48,408 bases of DNA from a virus, in the IMG/VR virus record IMGVR_UViG_3300021406_000004, positions 1 to 48,408 of that record. One strand, 5' to 3'. Numbering within the stretch: the stretch's first letter is position 1; every line of letters begins with the position of its first letter. The position numbers were made by a program, and so were the translations under genes. The notes under the pieces were generated by a model. It saw only the letters and a list, made by a program, of their open reading frames with translations. It was not told the origin of the DNA and made no database searches. This document shows, piece by piece, positions 36,822 to 44,107 of this stretch.

Positions 36822-39330
36822 TCTCGCAACCGCCCCGCCAGAAGAGAACGACGAGCTCCAGTTACAGTCTCCCCGCCTGACCCCCTTACAGTTTCCTCAA
36901 GGCTTTGTACCCGGCCGCTATGCCCCATGGTACTGCTCCGACGAGGACTGCTACGGGCCGGACGAGTTGGGTGAATACCAGAACGCCATCGACGAAATCA
37001 TCCAGAATGTGACCAAGTGCGATGCCGCGGCGCGCATCTGGGAAGTGTTGCAGGCGTGGGAAATGCGGCTGTTCCGCCGCAATTACCACTTCCTCAATGC
37101 AGGCTGGAAGGGCTGGGGCATGTTCGGCGGGTCGAGTGGCACCACCGGGCAGTCGATCATGCAGACCCAGAACTCGATGAAGCTGTTCAGCTGCAATGTG
37201 TTCGGGTCGCGGCACAAGAAGATTACGGCGCTGTTGTCGCGCGAACTTCCTCCCATGGAAGTCGATGCCAAGGAGGAGGAAGACCCCATCGACGAGGCGG
37301 CGGCCGAAGAGGCGGAGAAGTACCTGCAGGCGTTCCTCAATAGTTCATGCCTCAAGCAGGCGTGCCGCGAGATCGCGGGCCTGTTCTGCACCGATGGCCG
37401 CGCCGGATTGCTGACCTACACGGTAGCCGACCAGACCGAGTGGGGCACCGAGACACCCTCGCGGGCGCAGCAGACTTACGGGATGGAGGAGCCGGACGGC
37501 ATCACGCCGGAGACGGAGATGGAACCCGGAGACACCAGTGAGAAGCCCGCCCGACGCGAGGTCGCCATCGTGGGCGGGAAACTCGAATGGAAAGTGCCGC
37601 TGCTGGCGAACAATCAGGGGGAAATGGGCTGGGCGCGCTATCAGCACGAAGTTTCGGTCAATATGCTGAAGGCCAAGTACCCGTGGGTGCGGGACAAGAT
37701 CGCCACTCAGGGAAACGTGGGCGGCATGGATCAGATCGACCGCATGGCGCGAATCAACGTCAGGCTGGCGGTACAGGCGTCGAGTTCGAGCGGCGAAGCG
37801 TATAAGAACGACGCTACCGAGACCGCGACTTTCATCCGGCCGTCCGAATACGAGTCGATTGCCGACGAGGGCATGCGCGCCATCTTCTACGAGACGTTCC
37901 CTGACGGGATGGAAATCTGGCATGCGGGCGGGCAGTTGGCGATGGTGCGCAATTGCCGCATGTCGGATCATGTGAAGATTGTGCACGCGACGACCGGTGA
38001 CGGCCAGAACCGCGAAGCCGTCCTGACCAACTACCTCCCGCTCCAGAAGATCCTGAACGCAAATATCTCGCTGGTAGACCGATACTTCCGCTCCGGCGTC
38101 CCGCGGCGTTTCGTGGGCGAGCCCTACGTAGATTCGCAGCAGATGAACTCACAGTCGAACGATCCCGCCAAGGCCACGCCGGTCTACATGGACAAGCTGG
38201 CCCAGGGTGTGAAACTGAGCGACATCACCGCGGTCGAGAACGTTCCCCAGCTCAACACCGCGATCCTTGAATTCGTGCAGTGGCTCATCCAAGGCGGCCC
38301 GGAAGCAATGGATGGCGGCTCCCCGGCAGCGTTTGGAGAGGCCGAGAACTCGACTCAGGATCAGGGCGTCTACCAGACGACCAGACTTCGCCGCGATCAA
38401 GCGCTGCAGGTATTTTCGATGCCGTGGGATGCGATCTGCGAAGCGTTCGAGGCAGTCTGTCAGCAGGCCATCGAATCGGCGGCCAAGAACCGGGAGGCCG
38501 ACATCTCGGAATCGATTCCCGGGCAGAAGCGCCTCAAGGTTGAGATCGGCAAGCTGCAGGGCAACGTGGTGGTGCGCTGCTCGAACCGCGACATTCCGAA
38601 GACCATGGCGGAGGAAGAGGAGCGCATGGGAGAACTGCTGGCCCAGTCGTCCCAGGTGGCGCTGTTTCAGCAGATCATGATGGATCCGCGCAACCTGCAG
38701 GTCTTCCAGAAGTTCCCCACGCTGCGCCGGCTCAATGTGCCGGGCGCCGATGCGGTCGAGCAGCAGCAGGGCGAATTCGAGATTTTGCTGCGCTCCGGTC
38801 CGGTTCCCAATCCGCAGTTGCAGCAGATCGAGCAGCAGCTTCAGACCGCTCCGCAGACGCCCGAGACCATGCCCATGGTCGAGCAGCTGCAGCAGATGGC
38901 GCAGTCCATGCCGCCGCTGGTCTCGACCGTCCCGGTCGCGCAGGACAATTCGGAGAATCACGTCGTGCACGCCGCGGTGACGCTCGGATTCCTCGCCAGC
39001 CCCACCGGGCGCAAGCTCAAGAATGGCACGGACGAGCAGAAGCAGATTTACCAGAACTTCCTCCTCCACTGGCAGGAGCACATGACGGTGCTCAAGCAGC
39101 TGCAGCCTCCTCCGCAGATCGAGATGAAGGCCACGGTGACGGTCGATCCGACCAAGCTTCCGCCCGACGCGCAGGCCAAAGCGTTTCAGGCGCTTGGGTT
39201 GCAGGTCACGCCGGCCGAGGTTACGCCTCAGCAGCAGACGCATGAAATCACCCAGGAGAAGGAAGGCGTGGATGCTCAGGGGGTTCCGGTCAAGCAGAAG
39301 GTCTCAGTGGTTGGCAAGCCGTTGGGTTAG
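36814..39330 (+). CDS. Portal protein (large, short-tailed-phage type)
   Basis: 838 residues, GAGGA before the ATG. Position directly after terminase and before scaffold and capsid, size over 700, and recognisable stretches FLNAGWKGWGMFGG, QKILNANISLVDRYFRSGVP, STQDQGVYQTTRLRRDQALQ, FSMPWDAICEAFEAVCQQAI support it. The last of these is the long stem helix region. The C-terminal 150 residues are Gln/Pro-rich (LQQIEQQLQTAPQTPETMPM), as in portal barrels. Forms the dodecameric DNA channel and motor dock. Size suits P22-like or similar podovirus portals. Confidence 0.85.
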   Translation: MADLATAPPEENDELQLQSPRLTPLQFPQGFVPGRYAPWYCSDEDCYGPDELGEYQNAIDEIIQNVTKCDAAARIWEVLQAWEMRLFRRNYHFLNAGWKGWGMFGGSSGTTGQSIMQTQNSMKLFSCNVFGSRHKKITALLSRELPPMEVDAKEEEDPIDEAAAEEAEKYLQAFLNSSCLKQACREIAGLFCTDGRAGLLTYTVADQTEWGTETPSRAQQTYGMEEPDGITPETEMEPGDTSEKPARREVAIVGGKLEWKVPLLANNQGEMGWARYQHEVSVNMLKAKYPWVRDKIATQGNVGGMDQIDRMARINVRLAVQASSSSGEAYKNDATETATFIRPSEYESIADEGMRAIFYETFPDGMEIWHAGGQLAMVRNCRMSDHVKIVHATTGDGQNREAVLTNYLPLQKILNANISLVDRYFRSGVPRRFVGEPYVDSQQMNSQSNDPAKATPVYMDKLAQGVKLSDITAVENVPQLNTAILEFVQWLIQGGPEAMDGGSPAAFGEAENSTQDQGVYQTTRLRRDQALQVFSMPWDAICEAFEAVCQQAIESAAKNREADISESIPGQKRLKVEIGKLQGNVVVRCSNRDIPKTMAEEEERMGELLAQSSQVALFQQIMMDPRNLQVFQKFPTLRRLNVPGADAVEQQQGEFEILLRSGPVPNPQLQQIEQQLQTAPQTPETMPMVEQLQQMAQSMPPLVSTVPVAQDNSENHVVHAAVTLGFLASPTGRKLKNGTDEQKQIYQNFLLHWQEHMTVLKQLQPPPQIEMKATVTVDPTKLPPDAQAKAFQALGLQVTPAEVTPQQQTHEITQEKEGVDAQGVPVKQKVSVVGKPLG

Positions 39331-39460
39331 GCGCGCATTGGAACGACCGGGCTAGAGAGAGGTCCGGCAGACCCCGGAAACCATGCCGGGCGCAGCAGGA
39401 AACGCGGTTTATAATCCCCCTCCGGGGTGAAGACGGCACAATGCGCGCACTCTCTCGGCA
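39331..39460 (+). ncRNA. Structured intergenic RNA element with candidate pseudoknot
   Basis: Begins directly after the portal stop. GCGCGCATTG (39331-39340) pairs perfectly with CAATGCGCGC (39439-39448), enclosing smaller stems such as CCCGG-N8-CCGGG, GGTC-CGGCA-GACC and CCCC-CTCC-GGGG. GAGAGAG inside (39355-39361) is complementary to CTCTCTC just outside (39450-39456), an H-type pseudoknot. The downstream ribosome-binding site follows within about 20 bases. No Rfam family recognised. Confidence 0.55.
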
Positions 39461-39479
39461 GTAAAAGAATGGAGACGAT

Positions 39480-39704
39480 ATGCAGAAATGGTTACAAAAG
39501 TTCCTCGGGATTACGCAACTCCTTGAGGATAGCGAGCAAAGGAATTCCGCTCAGAAAATAGCACTCAACAATCTTTCCATTCAGATAGACGCCTGTCGGC
39601 GCTCGAATAGCGAGATGCGCTCATTTATCGTAGATAAATTCAGCGAGTATAAAGCGACTATTATCGATGCGGTAGTGGGCTACTTTGAAATCCGGAAAGC
39701 TTGA
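39480..39704 (+). CDS. Small coiled-coil protein, paralogue of the 35440 gene
   Basis: 74 residues, GGAG five bases before the ATG. MQKWLQKFLGITQLLEDSEQ, RNSAQKIALNNLSIQIDACR, then a helix ending DKFSEYKATIIDAVVGYFEI. The shared start W-L/F-x-x-F-L-G-I with the gene at 35440 marks them as related. AT-richer than the portal gene. A 15-base piece of its end (39670-39684) recurs at 40509-40523 near a gene remnant. Confidence 0.62.
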   Translation: MQKWLQKFLGITQLLEDSEQRNSAQKIALNNLSIQIDACRRSNSEMRSFIVDKFSEYKATIIDAVVGYFEIRKA

Positions 39705-39736
39705 ACGGCTTAAGCATAAAGTGCAATCCTTAGGGT

Positions 39737-40015
39737 ATGGCAAAACCCATATCCAAAAAGCCCAAAAAACTTCCGCTTGACCCAAACCAGAGGATGCATG
39801 TGCTTGCCTCGCAACTGACCCCAATAGTCGAGCCTCCTAAGCCCCCAGATGTGACACAGGAAGAAATTAAAAGAGTTATGAGCGCCCTTGGGCATCGTGG
39901 CGGTAAAAAGGGGGGTAAAAGACGCCTGGAAACCATGACCCAAAAAGAGCGTAGCGATATAGCATTTAAGGCCGCTAGGGTGCGTTGGGACAAAGAAAAA
40001 CAAGGCCGAAACTGA
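39737..40015 (+). CDS. Small basic GGKxGGK-type protein
   Basis: 92 residues. Pro-rich middle (EPPKPPDVTQEEIKRVMSAL), then GHRGGKKGGKRRLETMTQKE, RSDIAFKAARVRW, a pattern (G-G-K-x-x-x..L-T/M-x-x-E-R-x-x-I-A-x-K-A-A-x-x-R-W) recurring in many small phage and plasmid proteins of unknown role. Basic composition suggests nucleic-acid binding. AT-richer than neighbours. Confidence 0.6.
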   Translation: MAKPISKKPKKLPLDPNQRMHVLASQLTPIVEPPKPPDVTQEEIKRVMSALGHRGGKKGGKRRLETMTQKERSDIAFKAARVRWDKEKQGRN

Positions 40016-40071
40016 TAGTCTGTCAATATGGCAAGTTCGGTGCATTTTGTACGCCGAAGCCCTTATTTTTG

Positions 40072-40100
40072 TTGACAGAGCGCAATTTTTCCACTTTTCT
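40072..40100 (+). promoter_or_regulatory. Possible promoter before the scaffold-capsid block
   Basis: Perfect TTGACA, 17-base spacer, weak TTTTCT (3/6). Just upstream (40036-40070) TTCGG...CCGAA followed by CCCTTATTTTTG could act as a weak terminator. Together they may reset transcription ahead of capsid genes. The -10 is poor, so confidence is low. Confidence 0.3.
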
Positions 40101-40132
40101 CAGAGTGAGGAAAAAGAAAGGGCGTTACCCTC

Positions 40133-40381
40133 ATGACTTCACAACCACCAAAGAAGGGACCGAAGATGACGGTTGCCCCGAGCAAAAAAGACAAGACGCA
40201 GGATTTCGGTCAGGATGAGATTGAGACCGAACTCAACGCATTCGCCCTAAAGGTGCACAAAGCCGTCGAAGATGCGCGTAGCAAAATGAGCGAAGAAAGA
40301 AGAGAAGAGGTCGATGATGCAGTGGAGGCTATCTTCGCGAAAGCCAATGCCGCCGCAGGATCTTCTCGGCGAGCTGGGTAA
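40133..40381 (+). CDS. Small charged hypothetical protein
   Basis: 82 residues. Lys-rich head (MTSQPPKKGPKMTVAPSKKD), then one amphipathic helix (DEIETELNAFALKVHKAVED, ARSKMSEERREEVDDAVEAI). It could be an assembly accessory. The end is overlapped by a leftward ORF (40329-40496). AGGG upstream is a modest ribosome-binding site. Function unknown. Confidence 0.55.
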   Translation: MTSQPPKKGPKMTVAPSKKDKTQDFGQDEIETELNAFALKVHKAVEDARSKMSEERREEVDDAVEAIFAKANAAAGSSRRAG

Positions 40382-40496
40382 AGTTCCTGATTAGTTCCCG
40401 CCGCACTTCTAGAGGCATCTCTGGCTGATATTTATCAAGCATCTGCTCGAATCCTGCTAGATCGTTCCGTTCGGCAAATGCTCGGTAGTTGCTCAT
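40329..40496 (-). CDS. Small antisense-strand ORF (55 aa)
   Basis: 55 residues: MSNYRAFAERNDLAGFEQML, DKYQPEMPLEVRRELIRNFT, QLAEKILRRHWLSRR. Composition is convincingly protein-like with helix periodicity, and it fills most of a gap between two rightward genes. It overlaps the end of the 40133 gene by 53 bases, and its ribosome-binding site is weak. It resembles the antisense gene at 4115 in context. Possible later insertion. Confidence 0.42.
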   Translation of the reverse strand: MSNYRAFAERNDLAGFEQMLDKYQPEMPLEVRRELIRNFTQLAEKILRRHWLSRR

Positions 40497-40514
40497 AAGC
40501 TCGGGGGTCGGTAG

Positions 40515-40694
40515 TGGGCTACTATCGATGCCACCCCAGCATCAGTAGCCGCTATCGATGCTATTTTTAAGGAAACCCGCGACAGGCTGGATGTGGTTAT
40601 GGTCTGCGTCGATCAATTCAGAGATTCGATGTCCAGACGGGTAGTAAAGGAGACACATGGAAGCAATGGAGACAGCAGTAGAGCAGCCGGTTGA
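40515..40694 (+). pseudogene. 5'-truncated gene remnant
   Basis: An open stretch of 59 codons with coding-like translation (IDATPASVAAIDAIFKETRD, RLDVVMVCVDQFRDSMSRRV) but no usable start codon near its beginning. Its left edge abuts a 15-base copy of the end of the 39480 gene (CGGTAGTGGGCTACT). It runs out of frame into the scaffold gene start. Best read as debris from a deletion or recombination. Confidence 0.4.
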
Positions 40695-41958
40695 GTCAGT
40701 CGAGCAGCCATCGGATGGCCACGTTGAATCTACTTCAACCGAAGAAGCAGACCCATATACCCCAAAAGAATCAAAAGCTTACGTCGATTACCTGAAGTCG
40801 CTTCGAGATTCGGGCGACCCGCAGGCGGCGAAGTATGCGCGCCTCGCCAAAGACAACCACTCCCACATGTACCAGCTCAAGCAGCTGGAGCCATCGGGCC
40901 TGAATGGCGTGAAGGAGAAGTATGCGCTTTTGGACTCCGTTACCCACGGGGAACTGAAGGGCGTCGAGGCCATCGGGGCAATTCAGGATCAGCTGGCGAC
41001 GGTGGCGGCCTTCGATGAGCGCGTCACGCAGGGCGATCTCGGTGCGCTCGACGATCTCAGCGAGGAAATGCAGCAGGGGGTGATGAAGATGGTCCCCGGG
41101 CTGCTCGACCGCATGGCCGAACAGGCGCCGGAGGAGTATGGGAAGGCAATCCTGCCACATTTATACAACTCGCTCATCAGTTCTCCGCTGGCATCGCATT
41201 TCAACGGTCTTATCGATGCGTTGCAGGAGAAGCCGCCCTCCTGGTTGCCAGAGGATCGCAAGCCGGCATGGGCAGCTGATCAGATGCAGCGCATTACTGG
41301 CAGAGTCAGTTCGATGTATCAATGGTTTGAGACTCAGCGCAAGGCCGTCGAAGACGCCAAGCAGCCGCAGAGCGTTCCACGTGGAACAAACGGGGCCGCA
41401 AAACAGCCCACCGAGGCCGACAAGGCCAATCAGGAGTTGCAGCAGGCTCACTGGACGACCAAAATCCAGCCCGGACTCGATAAACACGCCGAATCGCGCT
41501 TCTCCGAGCTGTTCCGCCCCTATTCGCAGCGCCTGAAGCTCGACCAGAACGCCTCCGCGGACCTGAAGCAGGCGTTCACGCAGGGCGTGGTGCGCAAAGC
41601 GATGGCCAACCCGGTCTACAAGTCGCAAATCGAGCGCTACCACGGGCAGAGGAACCCCGATCCCGCCACCGTGGTCAATCTGGCCAAGGTAGAGTTCGAC
41701 AAGCATGCAAAATCGGTGCTTGAGAGCCTGGTGAAGCAGCGCTACAACTCGTTTCTGAACGGAAAGGGAAAGCCCACGCCTCCAGCGGGCCAAAATGGAG
41801 CCGCCAAGCCCGCCGGGCCGGTCGGAGTGAAGGAATTCGTGGTTTCGGTGCGCCCGCAGGACTCGGACATCAATTTCAAACACCCGGATTTTCCGGCAAT
41901 GCGTGCCCAAGGCAAATTCCCTCTCCGCGACGGCCGGGTGGCGGTGCTACGGAAGTAA
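40657..41958 (+). CDS. Scaffold-like protein
   Basis: 433 residues, AAAGGAGACAC before the ATG. Acidic head (MEAMETAVEQPVESVEQPSD), a long charged helical body (SLRDSGDPQAAKYARLAKDN, HSHMYQLKQLE; DDLSEEMQQGVMKMVPGLLD), a Pro/Thr linker, then helical coil with KQRYNSFLNGKGKPTPPAGQ. It immediately precedes the capsid gene, the position of prohead scaffolds. The last about 35 residues (DSDINFKHPDFPAMRAQGKF) are better conserved-looking, like the capsid-binding tail of scaffolds. A protease is not visible. Confidence 0.7.
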   Translation: MEAMETAVEQPVESVEQPSDGHVESTSTEEADPYTPKESKAYVDYLKSLRDSGDPQAAKYARLAKDNHSHMYQLKQLEPSGLNGVKEKYALLDSVTHGELKGVEAIGAIQDQLATVAAFDERVTQGDLGALDDLSEEMQQGVMKMVPGLLDRMAEQAPEEYGKAILPHLYNSLISSPLASHFNGLIDALQEKPPSWLPEDRKPAWAADQMQRITGRVSSMYQWFETQRKAVEDAKQPQSVPRGTNGAAKQPTEADKANQELQQAHWTTKIQPGLDKHAESRFSELFRPYSQRLKLDQNASADLKQAFTQGVVRKAMANPVYKSQIERYHGQRNPDPATVVNLAKVEFDKHAKSVLESLVKQRYNSFLNGKGKPTPPAGQNGAAKPAGPVGVKEFVVSVRPQDSDINFKHPDFPAMRAQGKFPLRDGRVAVLRK

Positions 41959-42118
41959 TGAACGCCGGATGAACAAATTGTGCTAGTATTCGCTGAAACG
42001 GGATGCCCGGCTCCAGGCCGGTCGGCATAAAGTCCGAGAACTGGTTATAAATTCCCGATGATGTGATGGAGATCGCGCACGGAGCCTTGTGGCTCGCGTA
42101 GCTCACTTCAGAGGGAAT
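41959..42118 (+). promoter_or_regulatory. Structured 5' leader of the capsid gene
   Basis: 160 nt starting at the scaffold stop. Stems include CGGC-TCCAG-GCCG nested in TGCC/GGCA, an outer CGGGA/TCCCG, and GAGCC-TTGT-GGCTC near 42081-42094. A TG-C-TAGTAT extended -10-like box lies at about 41980-41988. The string GGTTATAAATTCCC (about 42042-42056) resembles GGTTTATAATCCCC in the element at 39331, so the two may be related. AGAGGG is the ribosome-binding site. Confidence 0.4.
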
Positions 42119-42122
42119 TGCT

Positions 42123-43460
42123 ATGGCTCTGGCCACAGAATTCGCAGTGCAATCCATTGAATTAGAAGCGTTTGTCGAAGAGATTGCGGATTTGCAGGCG
42201 CACTTCGACAAACTCCAGAACCGCCTTGAAAAAGGTGGCAAGAAGATTCAGTGCTCGAACCTGACCGTTCGCGGCACGACCTCGCGCGCTCCTTTCTGGG
42301 TGCCGACGCGCGTGCAGGGCGGCGCTGCCATCCAGCAGTTTGCCACCGATACCTCGACCACCGTGCCATCGTGGCCCCGCGGCACCGGCTCCTACTTCGT
42401 GTCGTTCGCCGCCTCCCCGGTGCGTCTGGTCAACGTCTGCGAAATCTCCAACCTCTCGCAGCAGGCCACCGACGGCAAGGAGCGCGGGCTGGTCAAGTTC
42501 TCCCGTGAGGAGATGGACAAGTCGCTTCTGGCCTATGAGAACGGCGTCGAAGCCATCATCAACCGCGACGGGTCGGGCACCATCGACTCCATCCCCTCAA
42601 CCGCCACCATCAACAACAATACCGGCTCCGGCAACCAGACCTCATCGATCCTCGGCCTCAACACCGCAGCGTCGTTCGTCGATCAGCAGACCATTCAGGT
42701 GCTCTCGGCGGTCGGCGGCACGAATCGTGGCAGCTTCGTGATCAGCTTCGTCGATCCGGTGGCGCAGGCCATCTATTCAGCCACCGCGCTCCCCGCCGGC
42801 ACGACCACGGGCGACATCCTCGTGGTTCAGGGCGCCTCGGGCGCGGCCGGCTCCTCGGTCTACGGCAAGGATTACTGGATCGCCAACGGCAACACCGGCA
42901 CCATTGCGGGCGTGCCCAAGGCTACCTACCCGGGCCGCTTCTCGACCCCGACCATCAACTTCTCCTCGACCGGCTCGATTGTCAACTCGACCGCCCAGCG
43001 CGTGGAGTCGATTCGCATGCGCGCCCTGGGCGACGACTATGACGAGAACGAGGAAGCGTTCTGGTACGCCAATCCGCAGCAGGGCGTGGCGCTCTCGGCA
43101 AATTACTACATTCCCGGCTTCACGCGCCTCGATGAGAACGACGACCGCGTGGTAGATACGGCCAAGAAGTACATGCAGAAGACCTGGGCGGGGCGCGAAG
43201 TGGTGTGGAGTTCAACCGCCGAGCCCTCGCGCATGGACCTCATCGTGCCCAAGGTGTGGTACTTCGGCGAACTGTTTCCCACGCGCCTGCACGAATGGAC
43301 GCCCGGCAATCCGATCGCAGCTGTGCCGGTCAACGATGGGGGCGGGAATACGTACTATGACTCGCAGATGTTTGCATATGAGCGAGGCTTCAATTTGGTC
43401 TGCCAAGACCCTAAACGTCAATTCTATCTACAAGGTCTGGTCGTTCCTAGCAATTCCTAA
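42123..43460 (+). CDS. Major capsid protein (HK97-fold)
   Basis: 445 residues, AGAGGG seven bases before the ATG. Starts MALATEFAVQSIELEAFVEE (N-arm), followed by E-loop and P-domain-like segments (VNVCEISNLSQQATDGKERG, LVKFSREEMDKSLLAYENGV), an A-domain with Thr/Ser/Gly-rich insert, and a C-terminal VPKVWYFGELFPTRLHEWTP, QMFAYERGFNLVCQDPKRQF. Follows a scaffold-like gene, as in many tailed phages. Size and domain order indicate HK97 fold. No cleavage site or separate protease is evident. Confidence 0.82.
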   Translation: MALATEFAVQSIELEAFVEEIADLQAHFDKLQNRLEKGGKKIQCSNLTVRGTTSRAPFWVPTRVQGGAAIQQFATDTSTTVPSWPRGTGSYFVSFAASPVRLVNVCEISNLSQQATDGKERGLVKFSREEMDKSLLAYENGVEAIINRDGSGTIDSIPSTATINNNTGSGNQTSSILGLNTAASFVDQQTIQVLSAVGGTNRGSFVISFVDPVAQAIYSATALPAGTTTGDILVVQGASGAAGSSVYGKDYWIANGNTGTIAGVPKATYPGRFSTPTINFSSTGSIVNSTAQRVESIRMRALGDDYDENEEAFWYANPQQGVALSANYYIPGFTRLDENDDRVVDTAKKYMQKTWAGREVVWSSTAEPSRMDLIVPKVWYFGELFPTRLHEWTPGNPIAAVPVNDGGGNTYYDSQMFAYERGFNLVCQDPKRQFYLQGLVVPSNS

Positions 43461-43474
43461 TGTTTTAATTGGAG

Positions 43475-43519
43475 TTGCAATAGGTGGTCATGACGTGTAC
43501 AATGTAACTCATGACCACC
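43475..43519 (+). promoter_or_regulatory. Promoter plus operator-like dyad at the Endo VII gene
   Basis: TTGCAA, 17-base spacer, TACAAT (5/6), then GTAACTC and ATG 43511: near-leaderless. An 11-bp perfect inverted repeat, GGTGGTCATGA (43483-43493) / TCATGACCACC (43509-43519), brackets the -10 and includes the start codon, so a dimeric repressor could autoregulate the gene. Confidence 0.6.
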
Positions 43520-44107
43520 AAGATTTGTCCGACCTGCAAAGAAGAGAAGAACCTTGATCGATTCATTCAACCCTCGCAATGGCGGTGCAAGGACTGCGAT
43601 AACCGGTGCCTACGCGAGTATCGCCGGAAAAAGCGCGAGGCGTTTTTGGCTGCAAACCCTAAACCTGTCGCAACAGGGAAAGCCTGCACGGTCTGTGGAG
43701 AATTCAAGGCGTTCGAGGATTTCTATTTTGCCAACAGGAAAAAAGGGATACGGTCGTCTTACTGCAAGCGATGCCAGATCAAGCTCGGAAACGCTCATCG
43801 GGCTCTCACTGGAAGGAATCGCGTCCGTGAACGCTGCTCGCGGCTCAGAAAGACGGTGCAATGGTTCAATTCTCAGCAGGAAGCGCAGGGAAATTGCTGT
43901 GCGATCTGTGAACAACCTGAGACCCTTCAGGTCAGGCGGGGAGGCGCGAAGATTCGCTCCCTTGCCATTGACCATGACCACATCTCTGGAACCGTTCGCG
44001 GCCTGCTCTGCTTTCGTTGCAACACCGCCCTGCATCAACTGGAAAAGAATGGCCTTGGTTGGGCTGACAAGGCGGTAGCATACTTGAAGCAACACAAGGA
44101 GACGTAA
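43511..44107 (+). CDS. Recombination endonuclease VII-like nuclease
   Basis: 198 residues. N-terminal repeated zinc modules of the C-x-x-C...F...C-x-x-C kind (KICPTCKEEKNLDRF; CTVCGEFKAFEDF; CKRCQIKLG), then CAICEQPETLQVRRGG, LAIDHDHISGTVRGLLCFRC, NTALHQLEKNGL. The D-H-D-H-x-S/T-G-x-V-R-G-L-L-C-x-x-C-N motif is the Endo VII signature, a His-metal-type nuclease cutting branched DNA or acting as homing enzyme. Placed between capsid and co-chaperonin genes with its own promoter and operator-like dyad, suggesting mobile or separately controlled status. Confidence 0.88.
   Translation: MTTKICPTCKEEKNLDRFIQPSQWRCKDCDNRCLREYRRKKREAFLAANPKPVATGKACTVCGEFKAFEDFYFANRKKGIRSSYCKRCQIKLGNAHRALTGRNRVRERCSRLRKTVQWFNSQQEAQGNCCAICEQPETLQVRRGGAKIRSLAIDHDHISGTVRGLLCFRCNTALHQLEKNGLGWADKAVAYLKQHKET

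Noticed and set aside
37345-39243. Long leftward frames (213 and 364 residues) opposite the portal gene
   Set aside because: Leu/Arg/His-rich antisense shadows created by third-position GC bias.
39331-39460. Intrinsic terminator after the portal gene
   Set aside because: Strong stems but no T-tract on the plus strand, and late genes continue downstream.
42030-42060. T-arm-like GGTTATAAATTCC before the capsid gene
   Set aside because: Loop is too long and no anticodon arm exists; kept only as part of a structured leader.
43511-44107. IscB/HEARO-type RNA-guided nuclease
   Set aside because: The product is an Endo VII-like protein of 198 residues without RuvC or bridge-helix parts, and no guide-RNA-like element could be tied to it.
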